DNA from: Eumeta japonica | Taxonomy: Eukaryota; Arthropoda; Insecta; Lepidoptera; Psychidae | NCBI GenBank assembly: GCA_005406025.1 | Contig: BGZK01000020.1 | Coordinates: 372,001-436,000 of the forward strand | DNA length: 64,000 nucleotides | Direction: 5' to 3' | In this document: in pieces, positions 1 through 10,700 of the stretch | Layout of the letters: each line of letters begins with the position of its first letter | Position numbering within the stretch: the stretch's first letter is position 1 | The notes under the pieces: generated by a model | Told to the model about the DNA's origin: nothing | What the model saw: only the letters and a program-made list of their open reading frames with translations | Databases searched by the model: none | Program-made: the position numbers and the translations under genes

Positions 1-590
1 AAAATAATACATTCTACTCTAAATATTGTATCTTCCTTTAAGTCACAAGGTAGTCCTACACCATTATTTATCTGTCTATCTTTCAAGGAAACATGTGAAG
101 GTTTATCTCCAATACCTTGGCTCTATTATCATATTTCTGCTGTCACACTCAATTCCATTACCGTACACAGAACCACAAATCCATCATGTTTAACGCCCTT
201 GCCACTAGACATTTACAATCAAGGCCTTATTAATTTAATTTTTCGTATTTATTGGTCTTTCAATATTTCTCTAACGATTAACGTCAAAAGTTGATGATAA
301 ACAAACAACCCTTCACAATGCGATGTCAAAACTAAAATTTTCACAAATTAATCAATTCAGATAGGTAAAATAACGTGAAATAATTTTTTTTAAATATTGA
401 AGTGATGAATTGTTGCAACTTAGCTTCATTTAATCACGCAGAAAACAAGATTGCATTAGGTTAATTGTAAGTTCCACGCGAGAACTATCGGACTGACTTA
501 AATATACATTTTCTTTTTCATTTTTTAAATTAAATAAAAGGGCACAGGACACAATAAAATTTATTTTTATCAGCCATTGCAAGACGAGTT
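1..590. other. AT-rich intergenic DNA, nothing recognised
   Basis: No coding exon, RNA gene or structured repeat is visible. Only short chance reading frames occur, including a 67-codon one on the minus strand with no recognisable motif. Confidence 0.5.
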
Positions 591-596
591 TCGATT

Positions 597-880
597 TCAA
601 AAATTCATAATCGCCTCGAAAGACGAACAGCAACTATAGGGATCCGAATCGAAAGTGAGTGCAAGACCAGGATAGGAATCTAGAACGAGACTGGAATTTG
701 AATCGAAAACATCAAATCGATGGGATGGGGTCAGAGGGCAGAACCAGAATCTAAATAGAGTGTGGGCCCGGGACCGGCATCGTGATCGACAAAAAGGCAG
801 CTCGATATGAAACGTGAAGGAATACACTCTTATGTCCTCACAAGTGGAGCCGTGGGTAAAGGGCAGTAATATATTCACTA
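597..880 (-). repeat. Degenerate hexamer-repeat element, copy 1
   Basis: The minus strand of this stretch is made of loosely repeated six-base units of the type GATTCC / GATCTC / GTTCCG, so it translates into a low-complexity run of Ser, Asp, Phe and Leu pairs. The same texture recurs on the plus strand near 14.1, 27.2, 29.7, 57.2 and 59.0 kb. It is more GC-rich than its flanks. The 93-codon frame here looks like a by-product of the repeat and not a gene. Confidence 0.55.
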
Positions 881-2330
881 GTACACCATTTTTTAAATAT
901 TAACTATACATCGGTTGATATGTACGTAGTTTTACGTATCTCGATGATTTCTTTATCATTACAGATTACTGACAGCTACGATAACAACGTCTCCCCGTGT
1001 GTTCGTGACGAGATTTTGGCAGAAATGCCGATAACAGCTGTTCGTGGTTGGCAAACAAACCTCTTGTCTTTGAGATTATCTTGACAAAGTTAATAAAGGA
1101 TCATTCACCGATGGACGTATACATTCGTAACATAAACATTTGGACAGATCACTTGAAGTTGGTGCTTCATAGTCCATAGGTAGGCGAGTTTAACTTTATT
1201 TGAAAATAATAATAATTTATTTAATTGAATGTAGGTAATCACTTAAGTTTTATTTAGGTTTTAGCATAGAAGTAATGATATATTTCTCATGACATAAGTA
1301 TTCAAATCAACTAATTTGTACATTAAAAAATCAACAATATATTAGGGAAACATACACCTTTAGATTAACGTATTAATTAGATTGTTTACTTCGTGGAAAA
1401 CTGTATTAGTTATAATTTTATTTTTCAATTAATTTGCAATGTGTTATTTTGATTAATATACATATATAAAGCAAAAAAAAACTCTTAGCACATTAAGTGA
1501 TTTTCGATGGGTAAAAAAATACGATTTCACGTCACCGCCATGCTGGTCACGCCATGCGGCATCCCGACACGCTGATGCAATATGTATATACGTGTATGAA
1601 TTTTTTTATGCACGTTGGACAATTGCATGCTAAGTATATGAAAAGTGCTTACAACAATAGTTCTTTGTATGAATTAAATCCTAAGATTTCGCTTTACTGA
1701 TATACTAATATTAAGAACATATATCAATTTTTATATATATGTGATAATAATATTTTAAATTTAAGAAACATTAAGCACGAACAAACGGCGAGATTTGTAT
1801 ATTTCGGCTTCTTTTATATTTTATGGATTGTTGTTGTGAGAAAAGGGTGCATACATTAAAAAAATATTTACATTACAAAAAGGGGCTACGAAATTTAGAG
1901 CTAGTCGATGAGAAATCTTTAAAAATTTTAATAAAATTGCAGTAAATTGCTAGCACATTTACGCAAGTATAATGCACATCCTTAAAAACATAAATGTCTT
2001 CCAAAGAATAGTCATTTGTCACATTGTAAATGTCTAGAAATAAATACAATAATGCTGTTCTAACGTTCAGATTGTCGAGGGTTGGTGCTTCTTTCATAAT
2101 TAACTATATAAGTTTTCATAACAAAATTTCGAAAGAAATATTGAATCTAATTAATAAAAGAAAATTTAAAAATGTACTAAAGGCCAGCTCATGCAAAAAG
2201 CTTGTTACTGAATCAATGAAGACACAGCCGACATCTGATGGCATGGAATTCAACCAGTTGACTGGTCTCGTCGGACTCGTCGACTTGTACGCAAATTCCC
2301 TAATTTGAGATACACACCCTTCACTCCACA
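881..2330. other. Intergenic, no gene recognised
   Basis: AT-rich DNA. Reading frames of 74 to 92 codons between about 1.87 and 2.36 kb on both strands lack recognisable motifs and were not called as genes. Confidence 0.4.
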
Positions 2331-2337
2331 CACTCCG

Positions 2338-2398
2338 GTACACATCCCAAGAAACGAAATACATTACCCTAATGTATTTCTTTTCTTGAGATGTGTAC
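2338..2398. repeat. Near-perfect 29-bp inverted repeat with 3-nt loop
   Basis: The left arm (2338-2366) begins GTACACATC and ends AATACATTA. The right arm (2370-2398) is its reverse complement except for two mismatches. Only CCC separates them. The loop is too small for a conventional microRNA precursor, so a cruciform-forming or foldback relic is more likely. Confidence 0.75.
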
Positions 2399-2763
2399 AG
2401 GAGCAGTCCTGAAAGGGTGAAACCGAAATTTTAATAACTAAGCGCGGTACGCTCGAGTTCGTGATTGATTTCCGACAGACTAGTCCAATTATCTTGATAT
2501 TTCATTTAAGAGGTAGAGAGAGACCTTTCTCTACGTTACTGAATAAGTTTAGACGATATTGAGATGGATTTCACACTGATTTTCGTGACTTTTGATTCGG
2601 CATGTCGGTTACCTAATTCTCTTGTCGGTAAGGTCTGCTATAACAATTATAACATGAATAATTGTTATAATACTATGGAAAATGCAACGTTAGATATCTC
2701 ATATTTCGAATGAGATATATTATTTCTTGTATTGTGTGAGGTGTCAATTCGCGGAAATCCATA

Positions 2764-2835
2764 GTAGACGCTTGCCTGCAACATGCATTAACATGTAGCA
2801 TGCAACCCACCGCTGACCATCGAATCTGCCTCTCC
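2764..2835 (-). repeat. Dispersed repeat, edge copy A
   Basis: The reverse complement contains GGTCAGCGGTGG, then a GCATGC-rich core, then GGCAAGCGTCTA. The same string in the same order lies on the plus strand at about 59725-59790. The family was not identified. Confidence 0.6.
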
Positions 2836-3278
2836 ACTACGAATCTCTATCCAAAGGATTGAATATTGATTCCAGAGTATTGACAGACATCGAACACCAA
2901 GTGTTATTTATTTTTATAATTATCTTAGCCCGCTAACCGTTAAATTGTTAATTCTACGTACATTTCATGCCAACCAGGGACATCCTCAGGAAATTGCCGA
3001 CAGTCGCATCCACCAGGGTGCAAGGAGCGTTAAAACAACCGATACAACCTCGTTAAGCGCGCCGCTGTCATGCAATGGTCAAAGAGCGACGAAAACATCC
3101 TCAAAGCTGTCACAGGCCACCACCAATAGACATGCCTTTAATTAATATTACAGACAGGACTACTTTCCTTTAGTAATGTTTCGACAAAAGCGGGAGGTAA
3201 GTTAAGAGACCACCAGCTGGTAGTTGAATGTCAGTAAAGAATGTTTCGAAGGCTTTAACAACCTCTGTCTCCTTATTC

Positions 3279-3316
3279 AGTTATTGACTTTAAACTTAAG
3301 TTTAAAGTCAATAACT
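3279..3316. repeat. Perfect 38-bp palindrome
   Basis: The arm AGTTATTGACTTTAAACTT is followed directly by its exact reverse complement with no spacer. The centre is CTTAAG at about 3297/3298. No flanking gene explains it. Confidence 0.85.
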
Positions 3317-3574
3317 CGGCTTTTAATTCTTCCAGTCTTGTTCTTTATGATGTCCCAAGTCGTTTTCATAACATTATTGCTATTTTTTATTTTATTATTT
3401 ATATCCTTGGCTTTAGCCGAGATGCAAACACGTTTAAAATTTTTAGATTAATTTTTTTAACACCATCAGGACAAGTTAATATATTTCAATATGATTTCTT
3501 ATTTCGATCTATATCATCCACTAAATTTCCGATCGATTGGTCGAGTGAAAGTCAGCTAATGAGATGATGATTTT

Positions 3575-3765
3575 TAACCCGACCGAACAGAGTTCCATTA
3601 CACGGAGCTCGAAGCACCCCGATAAAATTGACTTTCTAGTACAAAAAAAACTTACATTGTAGCTGGACCCTCGTTCGGGAGCTACATTGCCACAGACAGA
3701 CACAGGCGTCAAACTTGAAACACCCCTCGCTTTTCGACGTCAAGGGTTAAAAAGGGTCAGCCAAC
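3575..3765 (-). repeat. Lepidopteran-type interspersed repeat
   Basis: Read on the minus strand, this segment has 'tgtggcaatgtagctcccg', then a 'gcttcgagctccgtg' motif and 'ctctgttcggtcgggtt'. I remember this combination from dispersed, noncoding lepidopteran repeats. The 63-codon minus frame inside it is not considered a gene. The family name is uncertain. Confidence 0.45.
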
Positions 3766-3769
3766 TTTT

Positions 3770-4400
3770 ACAGCACCACAATTTACACCGTTATTATGCT
3801 ACGTAATGCAAATAAGGACACGAAAAACGGTATAGGTAGTATTTGAAAATTTTTTATTTGAATAGTACCTGATCTATTCTATAATCGCATTATTAGTGCT
3901 TCATGTAGCTTCGCGTGATTGAATAGATGATTTTAGGCGTTGTCTCTGCTATGTCACAGCTTCGAAGATGGAATTATATATTTAGTTATTTGATAACGAC
4001 TCGTGAGATTATGAAATTTGTATCATTGTTACCACAATATGGATTGTAACGGCTAATTTGATATCATCATTCAATCTTGATTTGTGAAATCCGTTATCAA
4101 AATAAACGACACATATATGTTAATTGTGTAAAATAGCTATTTCCTTCGTAAAATTAAAGGATACAAAACGATGTTCCACAGTCAGACGGGCGTTATTACT
4201 TCAAAATACTTAATTTACAAGCGAAAGAAACCATTCAAAGACACACATTGTTGAAAAAGTGTAGATAAACCTTTTCAATTGGATAAACAATCTTATTTGC
4301 AATATCGCCAATATGACTAGTAGGTGATTCGCTTGTAATTCCGTAGAGCTAGTGTAGATCTGCATATGAAAGTCCTCACAGAGTGGTGGAAAAAACAATA
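3770..4400. other. Intergenic, nothing recognised
   Basis: AT-rich sequence with no coding signature or repeat that I could identify. Confidence 0.4.
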
Positions 4401-4405
4401 TACTT

Positions 4406-4600
4406 TTAACGGTAAAAAATAATACAACAAAACAGTAATTTATATAGCATGTTCTTGTATACTGTAACCTCGCCCGGACAACACGCAGTGACGCGAGACA
4501 GTTCTTCGGTAGGTTCTTGGGATGGGGACGGCCATCGCTTAAATTGACGCGTTTCCTCGATCGCATTATGGCCATTCTGGCAAACATCAACAAAATCCAT
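4406..4600 (-). CDS. Small hypothetical ORF, unrecognised
   Basis: A 64-codon minus-strand frame starts in a good context (AAAATGG). Its first 50 codons are clearly more GC-rich than the flanks and have non-repetitive, protein-like composition: two Cys near residues 7 and 39-40, several Pro and Glu, and the motif RWPSPSQEP. The final 13 residues run into AT-rich sequence and look like non-coding read-through. A GTTACA immediately after a GAG codon could be a splice donor, so this may be one exon of a gene or of a captured fragment. I do not recognise the family. Confidence 0.2.
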   Translation of the reverse strand: MDFVDVCQNGHNAIEETRQFKRWPSPSQEPTEELSRVTACCPGEVTVYKNMLYKLLFCCIIFYR

Positions 4601-4609
4601 TTTAATAAA

Positions 4610-6170
4610 ACATGTTTAATGTTCAAATATTTCTTTATGTTAAATTTAAACGAAGTGAATAAAGATTCCAAGTATAAAATATGATTCTATTCAACTTAAA
4701 TTCAAATATCCCATAAGGACATAAACGTTAATGGTTTGGGTATATTTTTATAAGTGATCTACGAATTTTTGAATTGAATAAAAACAGACAGGAAGAAAAA
4801 AGAAAGCTTCAGACCGAACAATCTCACTGAAAGAAAATCTCACTTTGGTAAAAGCTATTAAATTTTATTAGTATTTTTCTATTGTATAATTGTAATACTT
4901 TTACCGTTATAAAATGACGAATCGAGATGACTTGGAAGACGTTATCTCTATAGTGTTCTTGTCCATCGATATCCAAAGAAAATTTATTCACAGAAACCGA
5001 GTTCGAGTTCAAAATGAGGTATGGAACTGTTGCCAGTCTTATAAACACTATGATTTGATAAATTTTTATCGTACACAGTTTTAACATTTTAAATTTTATT
5101 AACTTTATACTGTAAATTTCATCCACGATATAAACGCTAATTGCTAAATTAAAAACGTAAGATTTTCCAGATAATGTACCTAGAAAAGTCTGGTGAAGTC
5201 TGTCCGATCAACGTTTTTTAATTGCTTTTTTTTTCTTTTGACATCATCTGCCGTTACAGATTTTTAAAAATATATTTTGTCGTTTTTTTGCTATGTTTTT
5301 TGATGTAAATGTATATTTAACGTTTTTAATGTATTAATCTTCAATTTGAGCAAAAAGTTAATTTTAAAGTTGCGATCGGCATAAATTTCTAATTTTCGCA
5401 ATTAAAAGAAATTTTGAAAGTCTTTTATAATGAGGGTGTTCCATACAAAAAGTATCAACATGCAAACGTCAGAGAAGTTTTGTGAAATAGAATAGAGAAT
5501 AAAGACAAAATAGAGTATAAAGAGAATTCTTTATTTTATTTAATATCAGTGCTTCCATCTTATAAATACAATTTTATAGAACAAGAATCACCCTCTGCTA
5601 ATATATGTAGCCGGAAGTCTGGATGTTTGTTTTGGTAGATTTTTGTTACACAAAGCCGCGTCACGGTAAATATAACTTGAGCTCGTGTTTGGCTTGTAGC
5701 TTCCCTCGCCTTCCCATCAACATTTACGCCAGGAAAAAATTTCGGGATGAGGAAACTGTATTTATACAATTTCCTTGTTCTGAAGACTTAACATCGAGTG
5801 TTCATTTCTGTGCAAGAAATAATTATATGTCTTGTGATCAACATTATTTTTGTATTTCAGCGAAATATTGGTAAAATAGCTGACATCGAAACTATTACAG
5901 ATTTTTTTTAGAGTAACTAAAAGATTTAGGGATTTATAAGATCAAAAATAATAAAGAAAGCATTTTTTTCAAAACATCGTATTCCAGATATGTGCTACAT
6001 TTCTAACTATATGTTTTTATATCGGCATGAGATGCCTTCACACTAAAGATTATAAAATTATTACGTGTCATTTTAACACAGGTAATTATATTATTAAACA
6101 CTTTTTATTTCTAATATTGCAATTATGTCTATCACTATTTTTATTAAAACATTTTAAATTTTTTTACATC
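4610..6170. other. Intergenic, no gene recognised
   Basis: AT-rich DNA. The 5.56-5.87 kb part is somewhat more GC-rich and holds overlapping frames of 69 codons (minus) and 83 codons (plus) without recognisable domains. It could be old transposon material. Confidence 0.35.
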
Positions 6171-6179
6171 TAATTAAAT

Positions 6180-7090
6180 TTTTATAAATAAACTGTGATG
6201 CTAGAGTTACAATTCCAATTTCTTTAAATTTACTTCTAAGAGAAACACGAGGTCTCAGTCCGTAAATTGCGCGAATGGCCCGCTTTTGCAAAATGAAAAT
6301 TCTGTCAACATCCGCAGCATGTTCTCAAAGCAGGATGCCGTACGATATGAAGCTATGGAAACAGCCAAAATAAACCAATCTGGCGGTTTTGATATCGGAC
6401 AAATGTCTTATTTTTTTTAATTGACCTTGCAGTAGCGCTAAGCCTTTTCGCCAACTCACCAATATGAGAACCCTGCTGAAGTTTATTATCTAAAGTAAGA
6501 CCTAGGAATACAGTAGTATCAACAAGCTCTAATTCCTTGGTTTTTCATTAAGATCCATTTTTCACCATCGGAAGTAAGATACCACGCGTTTTGTTTTCTT
6601 CCTATTAAGAAGTAAATTATTTGGAGCAAACCATTTTTCAATTTTGGGAGATAGCAATGTTCAACATTGTCATAATCGAGTAAATATCTTTTAACTGTAA
6701 TTAATAAAGAGGTATCATCTGCAAGCAGTACTATCTCATGTATTTCCTTAACAAGGCTATGTAAGTCATTAATATAAACTAAAAATATGCCAACCAGATC
6801 CAGATCCAGAGAAACCAGGATCCAGACGATCTCATGTTAATAACATCGACCTTCTGAACCCCATCAGTCAAATATGATGACCGTAGGTCGAGTGCACGAC
6901 CCGTAAATCCATAGTGATGTAGCTTCCTGATCAGTGTTTTGTGATTTACACAGTCGAACGCCTTGGACAGATCTCAAAACACTCCTATTACATTCCACGT
7001 ATCCTCCCAGACTTCAAAAATTTTTTCAACACGCTCAACATCAGCACTGCTTGTTGAGCGACCCCGTTTGAAACCAAACTGTTTTTTGGA
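6180..7090 (-). mobile_element. LINE reverse-transcriptase fragment (Jockey/CR1-like)
   Basis: Conceptual translation of the minus strand, across frameshifts and stops, gives the reverse-transcriptase core and C-terminus of an APE-type non-LTR retrotransposon. In order it shows QFGFKRGRST, DLSKAFDCVNH, a VLLADDTSLL catalytic motif, and RAIRAIYGLRPRVSLREK followed by a LASQFIYK-type tail. It is 5'-truncated and decayed. It belongs to the same family as the plus-strand element at 24.8-27.0 kb and the minus fragment at 29.1-29.4 kb. No coding capacity remains. Confidence 0.75.
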
Positions 7091-7094
7091 CGTT

Positions 7095-7640
7095 AGATTA
7101 GTACAACTTATACGATTGAACGGCGTGATTATAATAGCGTTTTATAGTATATTCACTAGTCTACAATGCGAAAACTAATTTTTACTAGAGCGAATCTAAA
7201 CAGGGTTAATACTTATATGTAGAAAAGAAGTCGACAATGGGTATAGGACTATTTATTCGTCGATGCGATAAGCGCTAGTATAAAGTAATAATTAGAGTAA
7301 ATAGTATAAAGCGTATAAATGTAATAATATAAGTGGTACAAAGAAGTTCAAACTATTAAAATAAATTAAAATAATCGTATCCTATGTGAACGGACGAGGT
7401 TATGAAATGTATAGAAAATTTTGGTGTCGACATATAAATCCTAAATACATAAATGTTGATGGAAATGACAATGCAGTTTTGTATAAAAAGCATATTCTAT
7501 AGATATTGAGGATAAACGCCACTTACGTATACGGCAATATCGGATGCCTGTCGAAAATATTAAAAGACATTTTGACATGCTTATAAACTTCATTATCAAA
7601 ACATACCCGTTGCGAAGAGTCGAGATAAACGCGCCGTATC
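7095..7640. other. Upstream flank of the first GH1 gene
   Basis: AT-rich. GATA-type motifs (for example AGATAAAC near 7623) occur close to the TATA box of G1. No other feature was seen. Confidence 0.4.
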
Positions 7641-7654
7641 TCCAACATCGACGA

Positions 7655-7662
7655 TATAAATA
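7655..7662 (+). promoter_or_regulatory. TATA box of GH1 gene G1
   Basis: TATAAATA lies 56 nt upstream of the ATG at 7711. The same spacing recurs in four other genes of the array, which implies a 5' leader of roughly 25-30 nt. Confidence 0.6.
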
Positions 7663-7710
7663 CAAAGACAACGGGACGGCTGCTCCGAGAGCTGCACGCG
7701 TTTCTTCACG

Positions 7711-10700
7711 ATGAAGTTGATGTGGTGAGTTATATTGTTGCGAATAATAACCGACTACGCGGGATTTGACCGTTGTACATGACACACGATTCGTGGAACA
7801 ACTTTATAATAAAATAATATAAGGATAAATTTGTATCATTACTAATAGGAAACTAAAAAGTGACAACAATACTTAATTAATAAAAGGTTTCTTTTATTGT
7901 GCAGTTTTCTATAATAACTTCATTTGCCGTTCAGATTATTTGCATATTGATCATTTATTATAGCAGTGTCCTTTTGCTGTGCTGGTCGGTGTCCTTGGCA
8001 GCAGAAGTAAGGACGACACGGAACGATTTGAGAAAATTTCCAGATGGATTCTTGTTCGGCACGGCCACCGCTTCTTACCAGGTGGAGGGTGCATGGGATG
8101 AAGACGGTATTTATTGTTTCATGTATGGCTCAACAATGGAGTATTTTAATTGTTTATTAATAATATAATTCTAGGAAAAACTGAAAACATCTGGGATCAT
8201 ATGACACATACGCATACGTGTATCATTCAGGATTGCTCTAACGGCGATGTCGCGGACGATTCTTATCATCAGTATGAACGTGATGTGGAGATGATGCGAG
8301 AACTGGGTCTCGATTTCTACAGATTTTCACTATCATGGCCGCGATTGCTTCCAAGTGGTTTCGCAGACCGCGTTAACGAAGCGGGCGTGGCTTATTACAA
8401 CAATCTCATAAACGAAATGCTGAAGTATAACATAGAACCTATGATTACACTGTACCATTGGGATTTACCACAGCGATTGCAAGATCTGGGAGGCTGGGCC
8501 AACCCACATATAGTAGACTGGTTCGGGGATTACGCACGCGTCGCCTTTGAACAATTTGGTGATAGAGTCAAGTACTGGCTCACCATCAATGAACCGAGAG
8601 AGATTTGCTACCAAGGATACGGTGCCACTGAAAAAGCACCAGTTCTAAATGTGACCGGCATCGGTGACTATTTATGTGCCAAAAACTTGTTACTGGCTCA
8701 CGCGAGGGCTTATCACATATATGATGATGACTTCAGAAGTACCAATGGTGGCGCTATCGGGATTAGTTTCAGTGCAAAGTGGTACGAACCAGAAACTGAT
8801 TCAGAGGAAGATATACTAGCTGCCGAGGAACAAAACCAATTTGAGGTATTTAAATACAATTTATATTTAAATACAATAAATGAAGCTTTTATCTTAGTAG
8901 TTTTAAATAACTAGTTATATTTTTAACAGTGGAATGAATACGTTCACCCGATTTACTCTGAAACCGGAGATTTTCCTCCAATAATGAAAGAAAAAATAGC
9001 AGCGAAAAGTGTCCAACAAGGTTTCCCAAGGTCAAGGTTGCCAGAATTCACCGAAAAGAAATAGAGTACGTTCGAGGATCTACTGACTTTTTCGGATTGA
9101 ACCACTATACAACTTATTTGGTATATAGGAATGAATCTGTTTATCAAACACGACCCGTTCCTTCATTTTATGACGATCTGGATACCGGTTTTTATCAACC
9201 ATCAGACTGGGAAAGTGCAGCGTCTTCGTGGCTAAAGGTAAATTTTATTTGTATCAAACATCAATCAAACGAGGCCATGAATGCATGTACTAATTTTTGT
9301 TTCATATTTAAGAGATAAAGACTTTCCCTAATCTTGAAGAGAAATTCCACAGCCTCATCAATTTATAACCAATCTTAATACGCCAACTTTTATATGAATG
9401 GCAAAATGTACTTGATATATGTGACGGGCCGGGCGCACGCATATGGAACGCTTATCGGCTCGTTTTTAGTTTTACTGATCGCTAGACTATTTCGCAGGAG
9501 CGGCGCCTCACCAACTTAGGTTGTCGAAATAATATCGCTGAACACTAAATGTCTATAAAGGTGCAGAGCTTCACTTCCGATATGCCGACACGTATGCTAT
9601 TGTACTATAGTAGACTGTATACTAGTGTAGTAGTGCAGGAAAGTGCCGTACTGAGTAGGTGCAGGCTGAATGCAGCATGCAGTTGCATTCTTATACTATT
9701 TTTTGCTATTCTCAGATTTGTTCTTCAGAGACCGACCAATTAGATGGGTCGAACTTAGACCAATCTCAAAATCTGGCTTCGATTGGAAGCCATACCTACG
9801 GGACAGATATGCTATTTTCTGACATTGATCCCGGGCCGTACCGCAACGGACCCTGCTACCTGACGCCCGTGAACGACTACCATCAGCAGTCGGCGGCCTT
9901 ACCGTTGTGAGGGCCGCCTATGTCTATGTCACGTGATCGGCTCTCTGAAGGATTACTGAAGTACTAAAATGCATACGTGTTCGATGCATTTCAGAAGTGA
10001 AACTCATACAAACTCATATCTTCATTTACAAATGAAACTATGTGTACAAAACTATATTAAAAATGTACATTTCACTATAAATTGCATTAAAAGCTACGTA
10101 TTCCTATTTACGAATCACACGTTCGTAATTCATCTATACGAACTACATGAACTAAAAATAAAATAGTGAGTATGTTCTCGCCGTGTGTATATTGGGGTGC
10201 GCTGAACGTTTCATCGCGAACAATATATATTTAAAAACACAACATGTCCTTAAAAAAAAACTTTAAACTTTGACATAAATTGTTTCCAAAATTATTTTCA
10301 GTTATTTCATTAAGCGTAAACAGTAGATTTACTTTTACGTGTTACGGCCTGTCATGGCCATAGCTGTAGTCCACTTAGCTACTGTTATAAGTGAACGATG
10401 TCCACATTTTAAGGATTTAAATACAATTTAGTGCAACCTAGTAGCGATCCATGAGCTTACATCTTTTATTTAAACCGTTTCATATCAAGTAACAGATGAT
10501 TTTATTAACTTCTTAAGATTGTTTTTGTAAATACATAATTAACACGAATTATGTGATATTCATTACTACCTATATATTGTTATAACATACAATTGTAAAT
10601 TGATACATACTCCATCATGACATGTATGAGATCCAAATATTACAAGTGGGTTATTTTCGATTTCGAGTAGGTGTTGTACATATGTATTCATATTCTAATG

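Noticed and set aside
2338..2398. microRNA precursor
   Set aside because: The loop is only 3 nt and the stem is almost perfect, unlike animal microRNA hairpins.
2945..3145. 66-codon frame at 2.9-3.1 kb as a gene
   Set aside because: It is somewhat GC-rich but lacks a recognisable motif, splice context or promoter; it could be a transposon scrap.
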